Shown: positions 24,181-32,514 of the stretch, in pieces
Numbering within the stretch: the stretch's first letter is position 1
Layout: each line of letters starts with the position of its first letter
Source: Alg239-R122 sp041746135
GTDB lineage: Bacteria > Pseudomonadota > Alphaproteobacteria > Sphingomonadales > Sphingomonadaceae
DNA: 64,000 bases
Direction: 5' to 3'
Assembly (NCBI GenBank): GCA_041746135.1
Contig: JBGTHQ010000030.1
Span: forward strand, 114,943-178,942
Made by a program: the position numbers and the translations under genes
The notes under the pieces: model-generated
What the model was told of the DNA's origin: nothing
Seen by the model: only the letters and a program-made list of their open reading frames with translations
The model's database searches: none

Positions 24181-26553
24181 TCAAAACTTGAACGCAACTG
24201 ATGCCCCATAGGTTCGCGGGGCACTTAGGCGCGACACTTCATCACCGAAAAATGCGATGATATTTGTACGATAGAGTTCATTGGTTAGGTTTCTACCCCA
24301 TACCGAGACAGTGGTATTTCCGTCGTCCGGCGTTACGGATACCCGGGCGTCCAACGTGCCGTAGGGGTCCTCAAAATTGGTGTTTTCAGGAGCCCAGAAC
24401 AACTTGCCCTGCCGCGAATATCCGACATGTGCGCGAAAACCGTTGACCCAGTTGCCCAAGTCAGTTTCAAAATCCGCCGCCGCATTCCATTGATATTTTG
24501 GTGTGCGCTGGAGAAAGTTTCCGGAGGCATCGCGGCCCAGCGAGTCGATAAATTCAACATATTCAGTATCGAGATACGTAAACCCGCCCGACAGAGTAAG
24601 ACCATCAAATAGCAACGCCTGCACCTCGGCTTCAATACCTTTGATATTGGCATCTGCGGCGTTGTCCGTAATGTTGCAGAGGCAATCCTGATTCGTCTGC
24701 GTAACTTGCAGATTTTTGTATTTCATATAAAATGCCGCGAGATTAATCCGTGCGCGGCGATCAAAAAACTCGAACTTGCCGCCAATTTCATAGTTATCGA
24801 CCGTTTCGGGGTCATAGCTGGTTTGCGCAGCCACGATATTGGCTGGATCATCTTCAAATCCTCCGCCCTTATAGCCCTTTGAAAATGTGGCGTAGATCAA
24901 TATGTCATCATTCGGTTCGAACTCTGCCGTCACCTGAGGTGTGATCTCGCTCCAGCTGTCGCTGTAATCAGTAGTAAAGCTGTCTCCTTCGCGAAAAGTT
25001 CCCGCCAGCGGGGTAAGTGCCACCTGATCATTTGGATTAAACTGATCGCCACCTTCCACAGCTATGCCGGTAACTGTTCCTGATTTTTTATCTTTTGAAT
25101 AGCGCACACCAGCTACAATCCTGAACATCTCATTAAAGCGATATCCCAATTGGCCAAAAAAAGCATATGTCTCATTTTCTGCTCTGTTGTCCCAATGTGA
25201 TTCCCCAGAAAGGGTCGGAATAGGAACTGGAACCTCTGCCCAGAACTTGTCGAATTTATTAACTTTGTCTTTCTGGTAATATCCACCGATAATCCAGTCG
25301 AAACCTTGATCGACAGGTATAGAGACTAAACGCAATTCTTGGGAAAATTGCTTGATATCTTCAGTCTCATTGACCGGGAAACTGAATGCGGGAGGCGAAC
25401 GAACTATCACTCCAAAGCCGTTATCCGGTCCAACGCCTGTTTGGTCGTATAGATTAAATGCCTCGCCTTTACGATACCCGGTAATTGATGTGAGGGTTGC
25501 AAAATCAAACTCGTTCTCGACTTTCAGGTTCAGCCCCCATGCTTCACGTTCTAATTGCTGCGGTGTTTCATTAGCATCGCCTTTATACCGCGGCCACTCA
25601 GGAAGGCTTTCCCGCAAGCGCAACGGCTTGCCTCTGGCAGCCCCAATACGCTCTCGCGCAAGACTCCAGCCACCTTGGCCGGGACCTGGCCCATTTAAAG
25701 CGACAGAATGAAAACCGTTTGATTCATCATTAGTATAGTCAAAACCGAGTTTTGCGCTAAAATCAGACCCATCCGGTCGAAAGAGGAGCTGTGCACGCAT
25801 CTGGACGGAATCCACATTATCAAGATCTATATTGTGCAAAATGTCCTGATTAAATCCGTCGCGCTGGCGCACTTGATATGAAAAACGGGCAGCCACGCTA
25901 TCTGACAAACCGCCTGTTATATGACCATTCACTAGCAGTTCATTATAATTTCCAAAAGAGAGCTGTAGGCGTCCACTTGGTTCAAATTCGGGTTCCGCTG
26001 CGTAAATGCTGATAGCACCACCGACTACGTTACGGCCAAGCAGAACGCCCTGAGGGCCACGAATAACCTCTACCCGGCTTACGTCATACAGATCAAAGTT
26101 AAACAACCCCGAGCGCCCAACATAGACATCATCAACAAATATACCGATTGATTGGTCAGCTGATGGTGAATCCAAACGCGTGTTGGTAATACCGCGGATG
26201 TTGAATTCCTGATCTAGTGGTGAGAGTGCAGTAAACGAGAGGGAAGTCGCGCTTCCTGCCAGATCCTCAAAACTCAAGATTCGTTCCGCTTCCAGTGATT
26301 CTCCGGAAAAGGCGGAGATTGCGGCCGAGGTGTCCTGAACATCCGTTGCGCGCCGCTGTGCCGTAACAACAATTACATCCAATTGGGATCGAGTAGAACG
26401 AGCTTCAGTATCGTCTTGCACATCATCGACAGTCTGTTCAGGAGTATTTTGCTGGATGTCTGTGATGCTCTTGGCTTGTGCCTGAGCTACAAAAGATGTG
26501 CTCGCTAAAATTGCTAAGGTTACCCCGACGCAAGTGTGCTTTTCGCTTCTCAT
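24181..26553 (-). CDS. TonB-dependent outer-membrane receptor
   Basis: The 790-residue receptor begins with a signal peptide ending near AQAQA. It has a TonB-box-like DVIVVTAQRR, a plug domain with FNIRGITNTR and VEVIRGPQGVLLGRNVVGGA, and a 22-strand-type barrel ending in the usual aromatic residue, ASVAFKF. It resembles the sphingomonad receptors linked to uptake of hydrophobic or aromatic compounds rather than siderophores, but the ligand cannot be read. On the minus strand, TTGACG about 50 bases upstream of the gene may be a -35 element. Its position at the end of the catabolic island suggests that it imports the substrate. Confidence 0.92.
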   Translation of the reverse strand: MRSEKHTCVGVTLAILASTSFVAQAQAKSITDIQQNTPEQTVDDVQDDTEARSTRSQLDVIVVTAQRRATDVQDTSAAISAFSGESLEAERILSFEDLAGSATSLSFTALSPLDQEFNIRGITNTRLDSPSADQSIGIFVDDVYVGRSGLFNFDLYDVSRVEVIRGPQGVLLGRNVVGGAISIYAAEPEFEPSGRLQLSFGNYNELLVNGHITGGLSDSVAARFSYQVRQRDGFNQDILHNIDLDNVDSVQMRAQLLFRPDGSDFSAKLGFDYTNDESNGFHSVALNGPGPGQGGWSLARERIGAARGKPLRLRESLPEWPRYKGDANETPQQLEREAWGLNLKVENEFDFATLTSITGYRKGEAFNLYDQTGVGPDNGFGVIVRSPPAFSFPVNETEDIKQFSQELRLVSIPVDQGFDWIIGGYYQKDKVNKFDKFWAEVPVPIPTLSGESHWDNRAENETYAFFGQLGYRFNEMFRIVAGVRYSKDKKSGTVTGIAVEGGDQFNPNDQVALTPLAGTFREGDSFTTDYSDSWSEITPQVTAEFEPNDDILIYATFSKGYKGGGFEDDPANIVAAQTSYDPETVDNYEIGGKFEFFDRRARINLAAFYMKYKNLQVTQTNQDCLCNITDNAADANIKGIEAEVQALLFDGLTLSGGFTYLDTEYVEFIDSLGRDASGNFLQRTPKYQWNAAADFETDLGNWVNGFRAHVGYSRQGKLFWAPENTNFEDPYGTLDARVSVTPDDGNTTVSVWGRNLTNELYRTNIIAFFGDEVSRLSAPRTYGASVAFKF

Positions 26554-27149
26554 ATCCGTCTCCCATTATACAATGTCATTTTGTCTGACACTGATTGTGG
26601 CATAGAATATGATAGTGGGTTCGTCAATGCAAGTTAGTCGTTTGAACGTTAATTTTCAGCAGAACCTAAAGGTACCTTGATTTTCAGCCTTGGAACCTAA
26701 TGGTGAAATTCAGATCATCAACTTTCAATACATTCGATAACTTGATTTTGCTGTAATCGATCCCTGATAGTTGGCTTTTTTCCCTGAACCACATTAAAAT
26801 TTCCCTGTTCCTCGGTTGAGGGAATTAGCGTCCAAATGTCGCAGAAATGCAGGAATTCTGTACCGATCAATTATCAGGAAAACGCCAAATGTTGCATTTT
26901 TCCCTGTAAATTCCCGTGAAACAGGGAAATATCAAATGAGACAGGTTCGCAGAAGACTGCAACCATCACCATAATTTCTTTTTACATCAGCATTTTATTG
27001 ATTTGCATTTAAAAAGCGATGGCTCCTTTGAATGGCAATGGGTCACAACCTAGGCTCAGGACCTATTAAAAGGCATTCCCAAGTCGGCGATATTGTGATT
27101 CCATGGCAGCACGAATGGGAGGCTGTTAGAGATGATCCTCAATTGCCGA
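26554..27149. repeat. Non-coding region with short repeats
   Basis: About 600 bases hold no gene. Two imperfect copies of an ATTTTCAG-spacer-AACCTAA-GGT unit lie at 26652-26672 and 26680-26704. TTCCCTG occurs near 26780, 26801 and 26909, and its inverse CAGGGAAAT near 26933. These repeats resemble the remains of a mobile-element end or a regulatory array. GAACGTT, also found in the promoters of the glucan locus, occurs at 26644-26650. The leftward receptor promoter should lie in the first 80 bases. Confidence 0.4.
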
Positions 27150-27475
27150 GCAAGGCACAGATGCGCCGGATCAGATCATGATTGATGCCGCGCATCTCAG
27201 GGCACACCGAAAACCTGTTAACGAAAAGGCTTTAACCAAGCGTATCGGGCGCACCAAAGGCAGCATCGCTGCCCGCATTCAGCCTCGCACGAACCGCAAG
27301 GTGCAGCATCCTTTGACGATGCCCTCTACAGATAATATTAGAAGATCGAGAATGCCTTCGGACGGATCAAGGACTGCGGCACGTTGCTACTCGTTACGAC
27401 CGATGCCCATGCCTTCCTCGCCACCATCTGTATCGCCGCTACAGTCTGTTACTCGCTCTGACCAAGAGTCCTGAG
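27150..27475 (+). pseudogene. Decayed IS5-family transposase fragment
   Basis: The plus strand reads APDQIMIDAAHLRAHRKPV and KRIGRTKGSIAARI, which match the DDE region MIDATHLKAHR...RIGRTKGG of IS5-group transposases. In another frame near 27319-27475 it reads DALYR, two stops, then KIENAFGRIKDCGTLL and LATICIAATVCYSL, the C-terminal end of the same protein. The middle third, with the second Asp region, is missing, and at least one frameshift and two stop codons are present. It is an old, inactive copy. No inverted terminal repeats were identified. Confidence 0.72.
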
Positions 27476-27524
27476 CCTAGAGTTATTATGGAAATCCTTT
27501 TACATTACACGTAATGGAATAAAT

Positions 27525-28205
27525 ATGGCTGTCACTCAAACTAAATTTCTAGGGAACGAAAGCAAAGCCATTACTATAATAGACGATTTTGCTCTGCAGC
27601 CCGATAAACTCCGCACAATTGCAGTCGGATCGTGTTTCGAGGTCGCGCGCAATCATTATCCGGGTCTACGCGCACCTTTGCCCAAAAGCTATTGGAACGT
27701 CTGCATGCCAGCCATATCGAACTCGGTCGAGCGTATGTTTGGTCCCGCAAAAGACATCCAAACGATCGATGCCAGTTACTCGCTGGTTACAAACCTGCGC
27801 AGCGAACTCTCCATCCAACAACGGCTCCCGCATGTGGACGAAACCAATCCGCAGCGACTGGCACTGGTTCATTATCTGTTTCTGGATAACGGTAAAGAAA
27901 AAGATGGAACAGCTTTTTATCGGCATCGATCAACAGGTTTCGAAACGATAACTCAAGCGCGGAAAACTATCTATCAGGATCAAGTCGCCGCTGAGTTGCG
28001 CATTGGGGGGCCTCCGCAATCGGACTATATTCATGGTGATACTGCGCTATACGAACAAATTTTCCACGTTCCTGCGCGATACAATCGTGCCGTTCTTTAT
28101 CGCAGTAACCAGCTTCATAGCGGATCAATCGCTACCGATACCATCCTGTCGGATGATCCCGCTGTAGGTCGGTTAACTGTGACAGCATTCTTTCTTGTCC
28201 GGTAA
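27525..28205 (+). CDS. DUF6445 protein, probable 2-oxoglutarate/Fe(II) oxygenase fold
   Basis: The 226-residue protein matches DUF6445 in its overall layout. An iron-binding-like HVDETNP lies near residue 105, followed by LALVHYLFLDN, then GTAFYRHRSTGFE, with a distal histidine in YRSNQLHSGSI and the final strand RLTVTAFF. The HxD...H arrangement suggests a double-stranded beta-helix oxygenase. DUF6445 genes commonly sit with SapC, tryptophan-halogenase-like and JmjC/cupin genes near TonB receptors for sugars in sphingomonads and caulobacters, as here. The function is unknown. It is the first gene of the glucan locus, after IS debris. Confidence 0.72.
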   Translation: MAVTQTKFLGNESKAITIIDDFALQPDKLRTIAVGSCFEVARNHYPGLRAPLPKSYWNVCMPAISNSVERMFGPAKDIQTIDASYSLVTNLRSELSIQQRLPHVDETNPQRLALVHYLFLDNGKEKDGTAFYRHRSTGFETITQARKTIYQDQVAAELRIGGPPQSDYIHGDTALYEQIFHVPARYNRAVLYRSNQLHSGSIATDTILSDDPAVGRLTVTAFFLVR

Positions 28206-28224
28206 GTGTAACGTAACACAGCAA

Positions 28225-28240
28225 GCGGGAACGTTTAAAA
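28225..28240. promoter_or_regulatory. Possible LacI-type operator (GAACGTT), GH16 leader
   Basis: GGGAACGTTTAA with the CG-centred core AACGTT lies about 20 bases before the GH16 ATG. The same core with similar flanks precedes the TonB receptor and the GH3 gene. LacI-family proteins read CG-centred palindromes of this kind. Confidence 0.4.
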
Positions 28241-28256
28241 AAAAAGGAAGCTATTC

Positions 28257-29084
28257 ATGATGTGGACCATGCTGATTATGCAGACTGCAACGCTGGGTGC
28301 GGCAAATTACGCGATCGATACTCCGATGGAAGTTCCAGCATCCGTGCCCAGTTTCGCCGACGAATTTGAGAGCAATGTCATCGATGACAGCAAATGGCGT
28401 TATGATACCGATTTTAACGCCCGCGGCTGGTTCAATAATGAAATGCAATATTACGCCGACAGTCGCTGGCAGAATTCACGTGTCGAAAACGGTGTTCTAG
28501 TGGTCGAGGCGCACCACGAAGATTTGGCGATACAGCAGCTTTCCGATTGGGGCGGCCAGGCCTATTCTTCCGCCAAGCTGGTGACACGTCAAAGCTATGG
28601 ACCTGGTTTTTATGAGATCAGAGCTAAGCTGCCATGCGGTCGCGGAACTTGGCCGGCGATCTGGATGTTGCCCGCTAAGGGAAAATGGCCCGATATGGGT
28701 GAGATCGACATCATGGAAATGGTCGGATGGGATGCCAATGTCGTGCATGCAACGTTGCATACAGGTGCGTACAATCACGCGAAAGGCACGCAGCGCGGTG
28801 CCCGGATCGATATCCCGACCAGTTGCACTAAGTTTCATAACTACCAGCTTCATTGGACCGAAAATGCCATAACCATCGGCATTGACGGGAAGGGCTATAT
28901 GCGTGTCGCCAACGACCAGCCGGGCGGGGATTCAGCTTGGCCCTTTACACGCCCCTATCACTTGATTCTCAATCTTGCGATCGGTGGCGACTGGGCCGGC
29001 AAGGAAGGGATAGACGACGCGGCATTGCCCCAACAGATGCAAATCGATTACGTTCGCTATTGGGCAGCTGAAGATACTGAATAA
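28257..29084 (+). CDS. GH16 endo-beta-glucanase (laminarinase-like), secreted
   Basis: The 275-residue enzyme has an N-terminal hydrophobic leader and a GH16 catalytic domain. The active-site strand is GEIDIMEMVG, with nucleophile Glu149, Asp151 and acid/base Glu154. Upstream, WFNNEMQYY and ARLPCGRGTWPAIW-like residues match the laminarinase subgroup that cleaves beta-1,3 or mixed-linkage glucans. The gene follows DUF6445 with a 50-base gap and precedes the receptor. Released oligosaccharides would be taken up by that receptor and trimmed by the GH3 enzyme. AAGGAAG lies upstream of the start. Confidence 0.9.
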   Translation: MMWTMLIMQTATLGAANYAIDTPMEVPASVPSFADEFESNVIDDSKWRYDTDFNARGWFNNEMQYYADSRWQNSRVENGVLVVEAHHEDLAIQQLSDWGGQAYSSAKLVTRQSYGPGFYEIRAKLPCGRGTWPAIWMLPAKGKWPDMGEIDIMEMVGWDANVVHATLHTGAYNHAKGTQRGARIDIPTSCTKFHNYQLHWTENAITIGIDGKGYMRVANDQPGGDSAWPFTRPYHLILNLAIGGDWAGKEGIDDAALPQQMQIDYVRYWAAEDTE

Positions 29085-29185
29085 TATCTTCCCGCCCGAT
29101 TGCAGCGTGTAGAGATAAAGCACTTCGCACTTAAGCAATGCATGCAAGATATTATGCAAAAATGATACATGTCAGATGCGTTTGT

Positions 29186-29198
29186 GAGAACGTTTCCA
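29186..29198. promoter_or_regulatory. Possible LacI-type operator (GAACGTT), receptor promoter
   Basis: GAGAACGTTTCCA lies about 100 bases before the receptor ATG at 29299, in an AT-rich promoter-like region. It shares the GAGAACGTT core with 39682-39693. Confidence 0.45.
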
Positions 29199-29298
29199 TA
29201 TCATAGTTGACTTGCTTGACATTCAAATTAAATAAGCGCAAGTGAACGTTATCAAAAAAGACTCGGGTGTAACTGCGTCATCAAGTGGGGAGAATGTT

Positions 29299-32200
29299 AT
29301 GCGAAGCTTCAAGGCTGATGCACTGGCAAAATTCGTAAGCGGAGCGTCGTTGCTCGCAATTGCAGCGCTACCGAATCTGGCATCCGCTCAGGATTCTTCC
29401 ACTCAGGTAGGGACGATCGAACAGGCCGACGTGCTAGATAACGAAGACGACAATGCCGAAGACGTTATCGTGGTAACCGGCATTCGCGCAAGCTTGGAAA
29501 AATCGCTTGAGGTCAAGCGCAACGCGCAAGGCGTGGTCGATGCGATTTCGGCAGAAGATATCGGCAAATTCCCTGACACCAATCTGGCAGAATCGCTGCA
29601 ACGCATCACCGGCGTATCGATCGACCGGTCAAACGGCGAAGGGTCTTCGGTAACCGTCCGTGGCTTTGGCCCAGAATTCAACCTTGTGCTGCTCAATGGC
29701 CGGCAAATGCCCACCTCGACACTCGGCGATGGCGGCAGCCCGCCCTCGTCCCGGTCATTCGATTTTGCCAATCTCGCCTCTGAAGGCGTCGCCGGCGTTG
29801 AAGTTTATAAGACAGGGCGCGCGGCCGTGCCTTCGGGCGGGATCGGATCGACCATCAATATCCTCACGCCGCGTCCGCTGGACCGAGACGGTCTGAGCGG
29901 CAGCTTTGCCGTAAAAGGCGTGCTCGACAGTTCGCAAAATGGCGATCAGGATATCACGCCCGAAGTGTCGGGCATTATAAGCGACAGTTTTGCCCACGAT
30001 ACCATCGGTATCCTGCTGACCGGCGTCTATCAGCGTCGCAAGGCCAGCGTCAATCAGGCCAATGTCGGCTGGCGTGACGGCTATCTGGGTTCGGAAAATA
30101 ATTGGGGCTCTTTGCCGATGCAGGGGGATCCGCGCTTTGCCAATATCCAGAACAGACCGGGGCCGACCGACGTCTATCAGGTGCAGCAAAATGCGTCCTA
30201 CGATCTCAACGACATTGATCGCGAACGCATTAACGGTCAGGCCGTACTGCAATTCCGGCCATCCGATGCACTGACAGCCACAATCGATTATACCTATTCG
30301 CAAAATACGGTGGAAGTGCGGAACAGCAATGTCGGCATCTGGTTCAATTTCAACGATGTATCGAGTGCATGGACCGATGGTCCCGTTGCCGGTCCGATTT
30401 TCTATTCCGAAAATTTTGGAGCCAATGAAGGCAAGGACCTTTCCTACAGCGGCGCGCTCACCGCAAATCGCACGATCAACAATTCGCTCGGCGGGAACCT
30501 GACCTGGGAAGCGCCGGGCGGAGTGACCGTCCAGCTCGACTATCATCACTCTTCGGCGGAATCCAAACCGACCAATGATTTCGGCTCCAGCATGTCGCTC
30601 GGCAACGCCGTGTTCGGGCTGCAAAGCCAGACCGTGAATTATGAAAAAGACTTGCCGGTCATTTCGTATACATTTCCCGCCGGCATCGATCCTCTTGATC
30701 CTGCGAATATCACGTCGACCGGTAATGCCTTTCGCAATGCCTTTTTCCGCAATGAAATCGACCAGATCCAGTTGAAAGGCCGCTACGAGCATGACGGCGC
30801 CTTCCTCGACAGCATCGATGCCGGTTTCTCCTATGTCGATAACCGGGTCCGCTCGGCTTTCGGCTTCATCCAGAACGACACCTGGGGCGGCGCCGGTCCG
30901 GCATCCGATATCCCTGATGATATCTTCACGCTCGAAACCCTGCCCGACAAGTTTGCGGGCATTTCGGGCGCAGGCGACTCGGCGATGATCCAGAGTTTCT
31001 ACACTTTCGATTTCATAAAACTGGCGAATTTGATTGAGGGGCTTTACGGCGTATGCAGCAGTCCGGGATCCGGGTCGGCACAGCCGGGTACCTGTCTTGC
31101 CAATTACACCACCGACCGGCGCATCAATGAAAAAACGATATCGCCTTACGCACAAATCAACACCGAATTCGACCTGTTCGATAATCCGGCCCATGTCATC
31201 GCAGGTTTGCGTTACGACCAGACAACCATTGATTCATCGGCGCTTGTTCCGATACCAACGGGTACGCAATGGGTCGCAGCCAATGAATTCGGCGTTATAT
31301 TTAGCGGCGAAAGCGATTTTACCAGGTTCAAGGGCAGCTACCAGAACTGGCTGCCAGCACTCGATGTAGATATCTCGCCCATACGCGATGTAAAATTGCG
31401 GGCATCCTACAGCCATACGATCACTCGTGCCGATTATGCCAGCTTACAGGGGGGGCAAACTATCGATTCACTGTTCCGTATCGGCGGCGGGACCGGAAGC
31501 CGGGGTAATCCCGGCCTGTTACCCTATAAGTCGAAAAATATCGACCTATCGGCGGAGTGGTATTACGGGTCGGACAGCTATGTATCGGCAGGCTTTTTCA
31601 ATAAGGATGTTAAAAACTTTATTTCTTCGGACAGGATCGATGCGGCCCTATTCGGACTGACAAATCCGGCTGATGGTCCGCGTTACCGCGCTGCCGTTGC
31701 CGCCTTGGGTGCAAATGCCAGCACGGCCGCGATACGTAATTTCATCTTCACCAATTTTCCGGATTCGGTGAATGTTACGGGCGTGGACAGCAGCGGAAAT
31801 ATTACGGGTCAGATATTTGGCCTGCCGCAAGATAATCCGGTAAATTTCGAAATTACCACTCCGGTCAATAACGATCAGACAGCCAATCTTTACGGTTTTG
31901 AATTCGCGGTTCAGCACAATTTCTGGAACACAGGCTTCGGCGTAATCCTGAACTATACTATCGTTAAGGGCGACGCGCGATACGACAACACACAGCCGTC
32001 AAGCGTTACCCAGTTCGCCCTTACCGGATTGAGTGATAGTGCCAATGCGGTGGCGTTTTTCGACAAATATGGTTTGCAGGCACGCATTGCGTATAACTGG
32101 CGCGACGAATTTCTCGCCGGGACCGGGCCAAACCCGTTTTACGTCGAAGCCTATGGCCAGGTCGATGCCAGCGCGAGTTACGAGTTCAAGCCAGGAATGA

Positions 32201-32328
32201 CCGTGTTCGGCGAGGTCATTAATCTGCTCGGGGCAAGCCGCCGCGGTCATCTTCGTGCTGACAATAATGCGTTCTTCGCATCGCCCGGCTATGCCCGATA
32301 CGCTGCCGGGGTGCGATATACGTTCTGA
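29299..32328 (+). CDS. TonB-dependent receptor, probable beta-glucan oligosaccharide importer
   Basis: From the ATG at 29299, preceded by GGGGAG, the protein has 1009 residues. The signal peptide ends NLASAQ. A TonB box EDVIVVTGIRASLEKSLEVK leads into a plug with IGKFPDTNLAESLQRITGVS and TVRGFGPEFNLVLLNGR, and the barrel ends GVRYTF. This is the large saccharide-type receptor class of Sphingomonadales and Caulobacterales. It lies between a GH16 gene and the halogenase/SapC genes, so beta-glucan oligosaccharides are the likely cargo. A strong terminator follows at 32377-32419, so it is transcribed largely separately from the halogenase operon. Confidence 0.93.
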   Translation: MRSFKADALAKFVSGASLLAIAALPNLASAQDSSTQVGTIEQADVLDNEDDNAEDVIVVTGIRASLEKSLEVKRNAQGVVDAISAEDIGKFPDTNLAESLQRITGVSIDRSNGEGSSVTVRGFGPEFNLVLLNGRQMPTSTLGDGGSPPSSRSFDFANLASEGVAGVEVYKTGRAAVPSGGIGSTINILTPRPLDRDGLSGSFAVKGVLDSSQNGDQDITPEVSGIISDSFAHDTIGILLTGVYQRRKASVNQANVGWRDGYLGSENNWGSLPMQGDPRFANIQNRPGPTDVYQVQQNASYDLNDIDRERINGQAVLQFRPSDALTATIDYTYSQNTVEVRNSNVGIWFNFNDVSSAWTDGPVAGPIFYSENFGANEGKDLSYSGALTANRTINNSLGGNLTWEAPGGVTVQLDYHHSSAESKPTNDFGSSMSLGNAVFGLQSQTVNYEKDLPVISYTFPAGIDPLDPANITSTGNAFRNAFFRNEIDQIQLKGRYEHDGAFLDSIDAGFSYVDNRVRSAFGFIQNDTWGGAGPASDIPDDIFTLETLPDKFAGISGAGDSAMIQSFYTFDFIKLANLIEGLYGVCSSPGSGSAQPGTCLANYTTDRRINEKTISPYAQINTEFDLFDNPAHVIAGLRYDQTTIDSSALVPIPTGTQWVAANEFGVIFSGESDFTRFKGSYQNWLPALDVDISPIRDVKLRASYSHTITRADYASLQGGQTIDSLFRIGGGTGSRGNPGLLPYKSKNIDLSAEWYYGSDSYVSAGFFNKDVKNFISSDRIDAALFGLTNPADGPRYRAAVAALGANASTAAIRNFIFTNFPDSVNVTGVDSSGNITGQIFGLPQDNPVNFEITTPVNNDQTANLYGFEFAVQHNFWNTGFGVILNYTIVKGDARYDNTQPSSVTQFALTGLSDSANAVAFFDKYGLQARIAYNWRDEFLAGTGPNPFYVEAYGQVDASASYEFKPGMTVFGEVINLLGASRRGHLRADNNAFFASPGYARYAAGVRYTF

Positions 32329-32376
32329 CTGGAATTACAGCCAAAGAGGATTGAACTCCCAAGCGATCCTCTACTT

Positions 32377-32419
32377 CGGGATGTCATTCTGCGATACGAG
32401 GCATGACATCCCGGTTTTT
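32377..32419 (+). terminator. Rho-independent terminator after the glucan receptor
   Basis: CGGGATGTCAT at 32377-32387 is the exact complement of ATGACATCCCG at 32403-32413, giving an eleven-pair stem, and GTTTTTC follows. It insulates the receptor from the downstream halogenase operon. Confidence 0.9.
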
Positions 32420-32514
32420 CTCGCGTAATATTTCTATCGGCAGCACCAATTATTGCTGGCCCCGGACATACGCCTGGGATGAGATATCGCCATCATGAAT
32501 GAAAGGCCGCAGCG

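Noticed and set aside
27178..27474. A 98-residue hypothetical protein
   Set aside because: It starts inside a transposase motif and continues in the wrong frame; the second frame recovers the transposase end with stops, so it is a pseudogene fragment.
29755..31194. A 479-residue open frame antisense to the glucan receptor
   Set aside because: It lies wholly inside a receptor gene with clear family motifs, has no recognisable domain, and is the usual by-product of GC-rich codon use.
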